14,583 nt of DNA, from positions 1 through 14,583 of the forward strand of contig CAZWRK010000105.1 of NCBI GenBank assembly GCA_964635875.1, given 5' to 3'. The position numbers were made by a program, and so were the translations under genes. Numbering within the stretch: position 1 is the first letter of the stretch; every line of letters starts with the position of its first letter. The notes below the pieces were generated by a model. That model was not told the origin of the DNA, made no database searches, and saw nothing but the letters and a program-made list of their open reading frames with translations. Shown here piece by piece: positions 1 through 6,052 of the stretch. The stretch is from CAZWRK01 sp964635875 (GTDB taxonomy: Bacteria > Pseudomonadota > Gammaproteobacteria > Burkholderiales > Aquaspirillaceae).

Positions 1-2
1 CG

Positions 3-578
3 GTGCGCCGCAAGACGCAAAAGCTCTACGATCGTACCTTCCGGACGGGGACGGTATCGACGATCAACTCCGACGTCTCCTGCAACGTGCTCGTCGAGGG
101 ATCGACGACTCCGACGCAGGCGATTATCTGCGTCTCGAGCTATACTCCTCGGCCGGGCGATAAGGTGCTCCTCCTCTCCGCCGGCGAGAGCGGCGCGGAT
201 CTAATGGTATTCGGCCCGGTCGGTCCGCCGATCGGCGAGTATTTCGCTCCGACATTTACTAACGGCTTTGCCAACCTCGACCCGGCGCTCGGATACGGCC
301 CGGCTCAATACTCGAAGGACGCGCAAGGATTCGTTCACATGAGGGGAACGATCATTGGGCCGAATAACGCCGCGCCCTATACGCTCTCCGCCTTCACCCT
401 CCCGACCGGCTACCGGCCGGTGCAAAACGCGGCGATACCCGTCGTACATGGATACTTCTCCGGAGTCGTCCGGATCTATACCGACGGGCGAGTCGAGCCG
501 ACGATACAGTACAATAGCTCGAGCTTCGATCGTTGGGTCGGGCTCAACGGCATACACTTTAGAGCGGGGGGATCGTGA
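3..578 (+). CDS. Tail-tip / receptor-binding-like phage protein, copy 1 (possibly 5' incomplete)
   Basis: Probably a virion protein at the tail tip or baseplate that contacts the host. Residues about 15-75 form a small beta-rich domain with a VEG-TT stretch and PGDKVLLL, similar to OB-like domains of phage tail proteins. The C-terminal part has the pattern seen in receptor-binding tip domains: GFVHMRGTI (about 109-117), then LPTGYRP (about 133-139), then GVVRIYTDGRV, ending in GLNGIHF. It is a paralogue of the next gene, which it overlaps by GTGA. The GTG at base 3 is the first possible start in the window and no ribosome site is visible, so the true start may lie upstream. The role is inferred from motif resemblance and from lying just before lysis genes. 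Confidence 0.6.
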   Translation: MRRKTQKLYDRTFRTGTVSTINSDVSCNVLVEGSTTPTQAIICVSSYTPRPGDKVLLLSAGESGADLMVFGPVGPPIGEYFAPTFTNGFANLDPALGYGPAQYSKDAQGFVHMRGTIIGPNNAAPYTLSAFTLPTGYRPVQNAAIPVVHGYFSGVVRIYTDGRVEPTIQYNSSSFDRWVGLNGIHFRAGGS

Positions 579-1201
579 ACGATAAGGACATTCAAGAGCT
601 CGCCGCGATCATCGACGATATGGCCGCCGAGGGAGCGGACGCTTGGAACTTTACTCGAGGGACGGTCGACTCCGTCTCTATCGAGAACGCCGCCGACGTC
701 ATCGTCGAGGGTCATACGACCGTTACTCGCAATGTGCCGGCGCTCATCACCTACAACCCGCGCGTCGGCGACAAGGTGCTGATCCTCCGATCCGGACCGG
801 GCGGCGCAAACATGGTGCTATTCGGCGTGATCCCCGACGGGACGTACCGCGTCAATCATTGGTATAGCGTCCCGAAAACCTCGCCCTGGGTAGACTACGG
901 AGCTCAATTCGTCACTCCGCAAATGACGATCGACAGCCACGCGAGAGTACGCCTCCGAGGGTCGCTCAAGGACAACGCTCCCGATCCGTCACACAATCAG
1001 ATCGCCCTCCTACCGGCCAAGTTTCGACCGAGAGACTTCGTGCGCCACGTCGCGGTAGGCAAGTCGGACGGCTTTATCCAGCACCTCGTCGTCGAGATTT
1101 TCCAGTCCGGAGTCGTCACCGCGCTCAACCCGCAGGGATCGCAGGGGATCCCGCCGGTCGAGTGGGTCGCCCTCGACGGCATATCCTACAAAGCCGCATA
1201 A
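575..1201 (+). CDS. Tail-tip / receptor-binding-like phage protein, copy 2
   Basis: 208 residues, GTG start overlapping the previous stop (GTGA), so translation is probably coupled. Residues about 28-85 align with the N-terminal domain of copy 1: both have GTV, a VEG-TT motif, a Y-P-(R)-PGDKV or VGDKV strand, and a final MVLFG or LMVFG strand. The C-terminal half repeats the same tip-domain order (RVRLRGSLK, LPAKFRPRDF, LVVEIFQSGVV, ALDGISYKA) but is much more diverged. That fits duplication followed by diversification of the binding end. No enzyme motif is visible. A structural virion role is inferred. Confidence 0.6.
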   Translation: MNDKDIQELAAIIDDMAAEGADAWNFTRGTVDSVSIENAADVIVEGHTTVTRNVPALITYNPRVGDKVLILRSGPGGANMVLFGVIPDGTYRVNHWYSVPKTSPWVDYGAQFVTPQMTIDSHARVRLRGSLKDNAPDPSHNQIALLPAKFRPRDFVRHVAVGKSDGFIQHLVVEIFQSGVVTALNPQGSQGIPPVEWVALDGISYKAA

Positions 1202-1221
1202 TGTTACGATTGAGTCGATGA

Positions 1222-1683
1222 ATGAAGCTACCCTATATGGTCAACGTCAAAAAAACTCACCCAACGCTCTATTGGGCGATCGTCGCAATATGCGTATTTG
1301 ATCTAGCCGTAGGTCTGTCGCTCGCGGCGCTCCCCGACGTCTACTTCTCCGCAACGCGCGGCCCGGCCGTCGTTACCGAAGCTACAAATCAGTTTTTCGG
1401 ACTCCTCGTCGCCCTCCCGGGCGTAGCTCTAATCCCCGGAGTCTTTCTCCGGATCAAGTTTCGAACCGTCCAAAAAATACTCATATTCGACTTGGCAGTA
1501 TGGGTATTTTTCTCTCTCGCGTCGTTCGGGACGGTGATCCTCGGCAATCCGGGCGGCCTCCTCGGAGCCTTGATCTCCTCCTACTTTGCGTTTCACCGAT
1601 ACAACATCATAGGCGAGCCGCCGGTCAATCCGGCGGTGCAGATCGGTAACGAGCTCCGCGCCGAGGAGAAGGAGAAGCGATAG
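1222..1683 (+). CDS. Four-helix integral membrane protein
   Basis: 153 residues with four hydrophobic segments at about 17-37, 57-77, 86-106 and 110-126, and a charged C-terminal tail rich in Glu, Lys and Arg. I do not recognise the family. It sits between the tail-tip genes and the endolysin/holin genes, so a role in lysis, host entry or membrane modification is possible but not shown. No clear SD precedes the ATG at 1222; an in-frame ATG at 1237 is an alternative start. The next gene begins one base after the stop. Confidence 0.6.
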   Translation: MKLPYMVNVKKTHPTLYWAIVAICVFDLAVGLSLAALPDVYFSATRGPAVVTEATNQFFGLLVALPGVALIPGVFLRIKFRTVQKILIFDLAVWVFFSLASFGTVILGNPGGLLGALISSYFAFHRYNIIGEPPVNPAVQIGNELRAEEKEKR

Positions 1684-1684
1684 A

Positions 1685-2089
1685 ATGCAACTCGACGCTA
1701 CGCAGATTATCGTCGCTATAATCGCCCTCGCCGGCACGATCGGGGCGTCCGCGATCGCCTACCGGAAGGCGGGGCAGGCGTCGGCCGACGCAAAGACGGC
1801 GCAGGAGTCAATGCCGATTCTAAAGGGATTCGAGTCGGTGATAAAAACGCTCGAGAACGAAAACGCCCGGCTCAATACGGTGGTCGAGCGGCTCGAGGGT
1901 ATCATCGACGAGCTCAAGAAACAGCGCGAGCTCGATCAGAAGCAAATAAAGGGTCTCGAGGTCGAGCGCGACGGAGTAAAGCAGACGGTCATCCGACAGG
2001 AGTCGACGATCGACTCGCTCCGGAAGGCGAAGGATACGCTCGAGAGAAAGCTAAAAAAGGCGGGATTCAATGAAAAACCGGCGCGATAA
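1685..2089 (+). CDS. Membrane-anchored coiled-coil protein
   Basis: 134 residues. One hydrophobic helix at about 8-26 (IIVAIIALAGTIGASAIAY) is followed by a long charged helical region, about 45-130, with regularly spaced Leu, Ile and Val and many Glu/Lys, typical of a coiled coil. The architecture resembles lysis-accessory or spanin-like phage proteins, but there is no sequence signature to prove it. GGAG repeats inside the 3' end of the previous gene can act as ribosome site. Its 3' end overlaps the next gene by 20 bases. Confidence 0.65.
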   Translation: MQLDATQIIVAIIALAGTIGASAIAYRKAGQASADAKTAQESMPILKGFESVIKTLENENARLNTVVERLEGIIDELKKQRELDQKQIKGLEVERDGVKQTVIRQESTIDSLRKAKDTLERKLKKAGFNEKPAR

Positions 2090-2444
2090 TCGGGACATCG
2101 TCTACACGATCTTGATCGCCTCGGTGATCCTCGCGGCGCTCTTTCTGTTCGAGTTCAACGACCTCAAGCGCCAACTTCGCGAGTCGGGTATGCCTAGTCC
2201 GTCTCCAACGGTGATTATTTCACCGTATCCCGTACCGTCCCCTGCGCCGACGTCTCGAGACGATAGTCAGGGCGTATCTACCGGAAACGGCGGCTCACAG
2301 GGCGTCTCACGAGGGCAAAATCCGTCGGTTTTCGTTATTCATGGCGAAAAAGGCGATCCGGGTCAGCCGGGCGCTCCGGGCTCGAGCGGATCAATCCTCA
2401 ACCCGCCGCCGGTGTGCCTCGGGGCTACTTGCGTGATAAAGTAG
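2070..2444 (+). CDS. Membrane-anchored collagen-like protein
   Basis: 124 residues. The N terminus is basic (MKNRRDNR), followed by a transmembrane helix at about 11-28, a Pro/Ser-rich stretch (42-60, with repeated PSP), a short duplicated SQGVS element (66-70 and 76-80), and five to six collagen-type G-X-Y triplets at about 92-108 (GEK GDP GQP GAP GSS). Two Cys residues (117 and 121) lie at the very C terminus. Collagen-like triplets are common in phage tail-fibre proteins as trimerising rods, but the transmembrane segment here points to a cell-surface location. ATG follows AAAAAGGCGGG within the preceding gene. Function unknown. Confidence 0.65.
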   Translation: MKNRRDNRDIVYTILIASVILAALFLFEFNDLKRQLRESGMPSPSPTVIISPYPVPSPAPTSRDDSQGVSTGNGGSQGVSRGQNPSVFVIHGEKGDPGQPGAPGSSGSILNPPPVCLGATCVIK

Positions 2445-2448
2445 CGGT

Positions 2449-3378
2449 ATGACAGGCCAAGAGCTCGTAAATACCGTAGTCGCGCGTCGAGGGAGTACGC
2501 GATTCGGTGTAACGGGCTCGTGGAACAACGGCAACCCGACAAACGACTGGGGTCAATGCACCGCCGTACCGCACGACGGGGAGCTCGTCCTATTCGGCCG
2601 CGTCCTCACTCTCGGACACGCCTATCAAATGATTTATAACGCTCCGGACGATCAGTACCATAAGCTATTCGGAGACGTCGAGATCCTACCAGGCGATATG
2701 GTATTCCAGCGCCAAGATCCGGTGCTACAAACCGACTGGCCGGGTCATACGTTCATGGCGAGCGGCCGATCGCTCCCCGGACAATGGATCCCGGGCTACT
2801 CGCAAAACTACCCGACCGGCTATCCGCCTCACTACCGATCGTTTCCGAGAAACGGGCTAATAGGCGTCCTCCGGGCAAAGGTGTTACAATCAGCAGGAAT
2901 GGCTACTATCTCCGACGCTCGACTCCAACAACTCCTCTCCCTAGCGACCTTTGCCGGAGATCAGACCTATTTCGCCCTCCAAATGCACGTCCCCGAGCCC
3001 GGAGCTAACTCCGGTCGGATCGGCGGATCATGGAACGATCTCTACAACGCAATCGTCTCCGGTAGCCGGGAGGCGCACGACGCCTTACAGGAAATGCTTG
3101 TCGATATGTACGACTACGGGCTAGGCCGAAAGTTCCTCGGACGTCCGATCAACCTCGCTCTCGAGATCGAGCCGAGGATCAATAGCCTAATCGCGCGACA
3201 GGCGACTCTCCGCGATCATTGGCGTAATATCAAGAACAGTCCGGAAGGCGTAGCGTGGCAAAAAACGCTAGCCGCCGCTCTCGCCGGTAGCGACGTCGTC
3301 GCACTGCAAAAGCTCCAAACCGCTAAGGAGCTCGCCGCCCTCGCCCGTCAACCGATCGATAAAATAAGTAACCTATAG
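2449..3378 (+). CDS. CHAP-type endolysin (cysteine amidase/peptidase)
   Basis: 309 residues. Residues 1-140 look like a CHAP-type cysteine peptidoglycan hydrolase: DWGQCTA puts the nucleophile at Cys37 after Gln36, ILPGDMVF (79-86) is the typical strand before the active-site turn, and GHTFMASG gives the catalytic His100. Enzymes of this type cut the stem peptide or cross-bridge of peptidoglycan. Residues about 150-309 are mostly helical with no motif I recognise and could be a wall-binding or second domain. There is no signal peptide, as expected for a holin-dependent endolysin, and the holin-like gene follows after nine bases. An internal ATG near 2899, preceded by AGGA, could give a separate C-terminal product. 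Confidence 0.72.
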   Translation: MTGQELVNTVVARRGSTRFGVTGSWNNGNPTNDWGQCTAVPHDGELVLFGRVLTLGHAYQMIYNAPDDQYHKLFGDVEILPGDMVFQRQDPVLQTDWPGHTFMASGRSLPGQWIPGYSQNYPTGYPPHYRSFPRNGLIGVLRAKVLQSAGMATISDARLQQLLSLATFAGDQTYFALQMHVPEPGANSGRIGGSWNDLYNAIVSGSREAHDALQEMLVDMYDYGLGRKFLGRPINLALEIEPRINSLIARQATLRDHWRNIKNSPEGVAWQKTLAAALAGSDVVALQKLQTAKELAALARQPIDKISNL

Positions 3379-3387
3379 GAGGTCTTT

Positions 3388-3705
3388 ATGGCTACCAAAA
3401 AGCCTAGCAAGTCGAAGCAATCACTACCCGCCGGAGCGCCGGATCCGGCCGACGTCCCCAACTTCAAGATTTCGCCAGTCCCCGACGGCGTCGATCCGAG
3501 CGGTCTAATGCCGCTAGCTCAAGAGCCGGACGACAACGTCACCCCGCAACCAAAAATTATCGCCGCCACATTCGCCGGCGCACTAACGACGATCGTCATT
3601 TGGATCGTCCGCGCCTACGGTCATGTCGAGCTACCCGCCGAGGTAGTAGCGGCCATCACCACCTTGATCTCCGCCGGAGCCGGGTACTTTACCTCAAACA
3701 AATAG
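3388..3705 (+). CDS. Phage holin
   Basis: 105 residues, preceded by a strong SD (TAGGAGGTC, 3377-3384). The first 55 residues are hydrophilic and Pro-rich. Two hydrophobic segments follow at about 57-75 and 82-101 (PAEVVAAITTLISAGAGYFTS). This two-helix C terminus with PAEV-AAITTL-SA-AGY is typical of holins found beside endolysins in actinobacteriophages. It would form the inner-membrane lesion that releases the CHAP endolysin. The long hydrophilic N terminus is unusual for a holin. Confidence 0.65.
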   Translation: MATKKPSKSKQSLPAGAPDPADVPNFKISPVPDGVDPSGLMPLAQEPDDNVTPQPKIIAATFAGALTTIVIWIVRAYGHVELPAEVVAAITTLISAGAGYFTSNK

Positions 3706-3743
3706 CCAAAGCCTCGAGACAAAAACCAAAACCAATCGATCGC

Positions 3744-3775
3744 GCCGCTCTCTACCGGGGGCGGCTCTTTCGTGT
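3744..3775 (+). terminator. Rho-independent terminator after the holin
   Basis: A stem of nine pairs (GCCGCTCTC with GGGGGCGGC, two G-U pairs) closes a TACC loop and is followed by TCTTTCGTGTT, a moderate U-rich tail. It lies 38 bases after the holin stop, where the lysis operon would be expected to end. Confidence 0.55.
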
Positions 3776-3813
3776 TACGTTTTGAGTAGCACCTCAACAA
3801 TCGGGAGGCAATA

Positions 3814-3912
3814 GTGCGAAAGTACGCGGCACGTTTTACGCTCTGGCTCCTCTACGAGCTAGGGCTATACGACGGACACTCCACGACGCAGGGAGGGAGT
3901 AATGGCCGATGA
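3814..3912 (+). CDS. Small protein, 32 aa, aromatic N-terminal helix
   Basis: GTG start with a well-placed SD (GGAGG at 3804-3808, five-base gap). The product begins VRKYAARFTLWLLYELGLYDG, an amphipathic or short membrane-associating helix, and ends in a Gly/Ser-rich tail. Its TGA overlaps the ATG at 3909 (ATGA), the arrangement used by most gene pairs in this window, which supports its being translated. No family is recognisable. Confidence 0.45.
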   Translation: MRKYAARFTLWLLYELGLYDGHSTTQGGSNGR

Positions 3913-4072
3913 ACCGCTCCGGCTCTTTGATCCGGGGCCTCCTCGACTGGTTGCTATCGACGGTGATCGGAGAGATCCGGAGACGCCGGCGGACGCAACC
4001 GATCGAGGTCTCCGACTGCTCGACCCGCCCGAGCTCGGGTGGACTCGGGAGATCCCCGATGACGCGGCATGA
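3902..4072 (+). CDS. Alternative overlapping small frame, 56 aa
   Basis: The ATG at 3902 has the best SD spacing here (GGGAGGG at 3891-3897). It opens a 56-codon frame rich in Asp, Pro and Arg, with a loosely repeated element (RLFDPGPP, RLLDPPELG). It lies almost entirely inside the frame that begins at 3909. Codon use does not decide: this frame uses GAT, CTG and GTT, less frequent in neighbours, but its translation is plausible. It is either the true gene, with the next starting at 4059, or a chance frame. Confidence 0.3.
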   Translation: MADEPLRLFDPGPPRLVAIDGDRRDPETPADATDRGLRLLDPPELGWTREIPDDAA

Positions 4073-4376
4073 GGGGAGCGGGCTCGGCAGTAACCAGCTA
4101 CGGGCTCTCGTCGCGGTCTACGACGCTGCGGACGACATCGGTCACTACTACGGGGAGATCGTCAGACGCGGAGGTACGCCGCCGGCGAAAGTGGCAACGC
4201 TCGAAGGCGACGAAACGCTCGAGGGCAAAGAAATGGCGCGATTGATGAACGACCTCCGAGACGCCGTCGCGGAGGCGGAGGAGCTCGACGTTCCGGAGGA
4301 TCGGATCATCGAGGTATGGTCCGAGAGACTCCCTGGGCCGTACTGCTCCGAGTTGATCGCGGCGGCTAGCGCGTAG
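3909..4376 (+). CDS. Hypothetical protein, acidic C-terminal half
   Basis: 155 residues if started at the ATGA overlap at 3909. The N terminus has a hydrophobic helix (about 7-20) followed by a run of Arg (24-28). The rest, from Met51, is acidic and helical (DAADDIGHYYGEIVRRGG, then AVAEAEELDVPEDRIIEVW). The second half is the secure part. Its real start may be the ATG at 4059, which has a GGGAGA site, leaving 105 residues and freeing the upstream segment for the frame at 3902. The codons (many ATC, CTC, GAC, GAG) match neighbouring genes. Function unknown. Confidence 0.55.
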   Translation: MNRSGSLIRGLLDWLLSTVIGEIRRRRRTQPIEVSDCSTRPSSGGLGRSPMTRHEGSGLGSNQLRALVAVYDAADDIGHYYGEIVRRGGTPPAKVATLEGDETLEGKEMARLMNDLRDAVAEAEELDVPEDRIIEVWSERLPGPYCSELIAAASA

Positions 4377-4392
4377 AGAGGAGGTGAGACCG

Positions 4393-4467
4393 TTGCGTCG
4401 ACTCGTGGCATGGTGGCGATCCGAGCTCAAGATCCCCGAGATCAGGGCTCTCGACCTTCGCCACTAG
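4393..4467 (+). CDS. Very small basic peptide, 24 aa
   Basis: A near-perfect SD (AGGAGGTGA, 4379-4387) lies just after the previous stop and is followed eight bases later by TTG. The short frame gives LRRLVAWWRSELKIPEIRAL plus a four-residue tail, a possible amphipathic helix. Such a strong ribosome site rarely occurs by chance, but the TTG start and short length make the call uncertain. Confidence 0.35.
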   Translation: MRRLVAWWRSELKIPEIRALDLRH

Positions 4468-4562
4468 CAAGACCTCGCGCCCTATCTCTCCTCCCTAACG
4501 CGGGCGCGATAAAAAACCCGACGATCGACCCGAGCTCCTCGGAGCGTCCTCGATTGTCACCC

Positions 4563-4618
4563 GACCGCCCTACGGTTTCTCTCTAGCGAGAGTTTTTCCG
4601 GGCGGTCTTTCTTTTTCC
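4563..4618 (+). terminator. Strong rho-independent terminator
   Basis: GACCGCCC (4563-4570) pairs perfectly with GGGCGGTC (4600-4607). Inside, a second stem CTCTC/GAGAG closes a TAGC tetraloop (4579-4592). The outer stem is followed by TTTCTTTTT. It ends the gene group 3814-4467 on the + strand. The stop codon of the - strand gene 4583-4726 lies inside this structure. Confidence 0.8.
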
Positions 4619-4726
4619 GGCGGTAGCCGGCTCTCTTTCGGGTACGCCCTTCTTTTTCCAGTAGGCGCGGAGTCCTCCCTTGAGACCTTTGAGCGACTTA
4701 GGTCGTGGTGGTCGACGTTTAGCCAT
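4583..4726 (-). CDS. Small, highly basic protein, 47 aa, the only - strand gene
   Basis: Reading on the - strand from ATG at 4726 gives 47 residues beginning MAKRRPPRPKSLKGLKGGL and continuing with AYWKKKGVPE. About 18 of the 47 residues are Lys or Arg. The codons (CTC, GCC, GGA, GTA, TAC) match neighbouring genes. There is no SD. Instead, an extended -10 (TGG then TATAGT) ends six bases before the ATG, so transcription would start about at the ATG, giving a leaderless message. The charge suggests nucleic-acid binding or binding to the very acidic protein encoded divergently at 4819; both are inferences. Confidence 0.45.
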   Translation of the reverse strand: MAKRRPPRPKSLKGLKGGLRAYWKKKGVPEREPATAGKRKTARKNSR

Positions 4727-4732
4727 ACTCGT

Positions 4733-4741
4733 ACTATACCA
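4733..4741 (-). promoter_or_regulatory. Extended -10 promoter, leaderless, for the basic protein
   Basis: On the - strand this reads TGGTATAGT, an extended -10 (TGN then TATAGT), followed by exactly six bases and the ATG at 4726. The papain-like gene has the same geometry. No good -35 is visible. Confidence 0.5.
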
Positions 4742-4750
4742 CGTCACTAC

Positions 4751-4763
4751 CTTCCGCTATAGT
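4751..4763 (+). promoter_or_regulatory. -10 region with CTTCCGCT box for the acidic protein
   Basis: CTTCCGCT (4751-4758) abuts and overlaps TATAGT (4758-4763), the same arrangement as at 11788-11800. No convincing -35 is present at 17 bases. Transcription would start near 4770 and give a leader of about 50 bases for the gene at 4819. Confidence 0.4.
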
Positions 4764-4818
4764 AAAAAGGCAATCGCGCAAAGCGAGGCGAATCTCTAAG
4801 AGAGGAGGTGATACAGAT

Positions 4819-5049
4819 ATGTTCGACGAAAACGATACGCCGCAAGGCGACGAGCAGGAGGATCAGCCGGGCAATACCGCCAACCGGCGGGACGGCGGCG
4901 ATCAGGCCGGCTCGGATAGTAACGACGACGCACCCGCCGAGGGTAGCGACGAAAACGCCGGCGACGGCGAAGGATCGGAGGATCAGCCCGACGAGGGTTC
5001 AGAGTCCGACGGTGACGGCGACGGCGACTCCGACGAGGACGCCGAGTAG
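4819..5049 (+). CDS. Small, extremely acidic disordered protein, 76 aa
   Basis: ATG preceded by a near-perfect SD (AGGAGGTGAT, from 4803; ten bases from AGGAGG to ATG). About 30 of 76 residues are Asp or Glu, with Gly, Ser, Asn and Gln making up most of the rest. There is one RR pair and no hydrophobic core, ending in a run of Asp-Gly repeats. It is therefore almost certainly disordered. Small acidic phage proteins can mimic DNA (Ocr-type anti-restriction proteins) or sequester basic proteins, but those known cases are folded or of different sequence, so this is only a hypothesis. It has its own promoter and terminator. Confidence 0.6.
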   Translation: MFDENDTPQGDEQEDQPGNTANRRDGGDQAGSDSNDDAPAEGSDENAGDGEGSEDQPDEGSESDGDGDGDSDEDAE

Positions 5050-5069
5050 CTCGTCACATTTTTGGAAGG

Positions 5070-5100
5070 GCGTCGGGACTCCCCGACGTCTTTCTGTTTA
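5070..5100 (+). terminator. Rho-independent terminator after the acidic protein
   Basis: CGTCGGG (5071-5077) pairs with CCCGACG (5082-5088) around an ACTC loop, with one more G-U pair outside, then a U-rich tail TCTTTCTGTTTA. Confidence 0.7.
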
Positions 5101-5109
5101 TGGTACAGT
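5101..5109 (+). promoter_or_regulatory. Possible extended -10 promoter
   Basis: TGGTACAGT fits the TGG-TANNNT pattern and lies directly after the terminator. Transcription would start near 5116. The stretch 5116-5197 holds no convincing reading frame and only short self-complementary GATC-rich pieces (GAGATCTC near 5129). Confidence 0.3.
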
Positions 5110-5197
5110 CGAGGTAGGCGTATAGCCGAGATCTCCGGATCCGCGCTACGCTCCGACGGGAAAGAGGTCGATCTAAGATCTCCGAGACGTTCCGTCG

Positions 5198-5206
5198 TGG
5201 TAAGCT
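5198..5206 (+). promoter_or_regulatory. Extended -10 promoter, leaderless, for the papain-like gene
   Basis: TGGTAAGCT is followed by exactly six bases and the ATG at 5213, so the transcript would begin at about the start codon. No SD is present before that ATG, unlike most genes here, which supports leaderless translation. No clear -35. Confidence 0.45.
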
Positions 5207-5212
5207 ATCAGC

Positions 5213-5950
5213 ATGAGATACCGCCCTCGAGGATCCGATCCCGCCGACCAACGTCTCGGACGCTTTTTGCCGGACGACTGGAAGCATCTCGAGAAATACC
5301 CGCTAACGGCCGAGACCGCGCCGGATATTCCCGTTCCGGTAGTGATCGGGGTCAACTGGTATAGCGACTTCGATCGGCCGATCCGCGACTCAAAGGGTCG
5401 ATACTGGATCGGCCGAGACTCGAAAAAGCTCGGATTTATCCGAGGCGGACATTGCGTCTGTATCCCCGCGTCGACTCTCGACGACGAGGAGGCGTGGCGA
5501 ATTTTCTACAATCAGGGCAAAGAGGGCGCTTGCGTCGGCTTCGGAGCGTCCCGAATGATGAGCCTACTCAACCGCCGGAGATACGACGCTAAATGGCTTT
5601 GGAACGAGGCAAAGGCGGTCGACGAATGGCCGGAGACTCGGCCCGGCGATACCAACGGTACGTCCGTCCGCGCGGCGCTCGACGTCCTCAAGGCGAGAGG
5701 CCATAGGCGCGTCCGAGGAGGCCGTACGTCGCCCGAGGCGCTCGGAGAGGGTATCTCGGCCTTCCGGTGGGCTAAAAACGTCTCTGACGTGCTCCTAGCG
5801 CTCAAAAATCCGGCATTCGAGGCGGCCGAGGCAGTACCGATCCTCAACTCGTGGGGGAAGGGCTATCCGCACGTCGTTTGGCTACCTCTCGCTACCCTAG
5901 AGCGCCTGATCCGCGAGGACGGCGAGGTCGGTCTTGTGACCGATCGCTGA
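5213..5950 (+). CDS. Papain-like (C1-type) cysteine protease-like protein with permuted active-site order
   Basis: 245 residues. The C1 active-site helix is clear: NQGKEGACVGFG places Gln101 and Cys107 with the papain Gln-x5-Cys spacing. The C-terminal ILNSWGKGYP supplies Asn212 in the papain NSWG motif. In ordinary papains the catalytic His lies between these, before NSWG. Here the matching strand pair (PVVIGVNWYSDFD, then RYWIG, then RGGHCVCI with His80) comes before the Cys helix, which suggests a circular permutation. The only other His residues are 164 and 220. There is no signal peptide or membrane segment. Similar proteins occur, I believe, in actinobacteriophages, with no established role. 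It has its own promoter and stands apart from the operons. Confidence 0.65.
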   Translation: MRYRPRGSDPADQRLGRFLPDDWKHLEKYPLTAETAPDIPVPVVIGVNWYSDFDRPIRDSKGRYWIGRDSKKLGFIRGGHCVCIPASTLDDEEAWRIFYNQGKEGACVGFGASRMMSLLNRRRYDAKWLWNEAKAVDEWPETRPGDTNGTSVRAALDVLKARGHRRVRGGRTSPEALGEGISAFRWAKNVSDVLLALKNPAFEAAEAVPILNSWGKGYPHVVWLPLATLERLIREDGEVGLVTDR

Positions 5951-5962
5951 TCGTGGTAGTCT
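5934..5962 (+). promoter_or_regulatory. Promoter for the structured leader / tmRNA-like region
   Basis: -35 TTGTGA (5934-5939), 17-base spacer, extended -10 TGG-TAGTCT (5954-5962). It lies at the 3' end of the papain-like gene and would start RNA near 5969, upstream of a hairpin and of the tmRNA-like element. No gene with a good ribosome site follows closely. Confidence 0.5.
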
Positions 5963-5978
5963 CCGAGTAAGCGGCGAC

Positions 5979-6038
5979 GCCAACTACAACGAGATCTCAA
6001 ACCCGCACTCCGTCCGGAGTCGGGATCTTTGTGTTGGC
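5979..6038 (+). terminator. Nested hairpin: attenuator-like terminator
   Basis: CCCG-C-ACTCCG (6002-6012) pairs with CGGAGT-CGGG (6015-6024) around a two-base TC turn and is followed by ATCTTTGTGTT, a terminator-like tail. GCCAAC (5979-5984) pairs with GTTGGC (6033-6038), enclosing the hairpin and using part of the U-rich tail. That could make a switch between terminated and read-through forms. Confidence 0.45.
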
Positions 6039-6052
6039 TGTTGTTGCGACTA

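Noticed and set aside
4808..5125. 105-codon frame overlapping the acidic protein
   Set aside because: It would start within the SD itself and gives an Arg/Thr/Pro-rich shadow; the frame at 4819 has the proper spacing and ends before the terminator.
5062..5364. 100-codon + strand frame through the terminator and the papain-like promoter
   Set aside because: Starts inside a terminator stem, has no ribosome site, and overlaps the papain-like gene out of frame.
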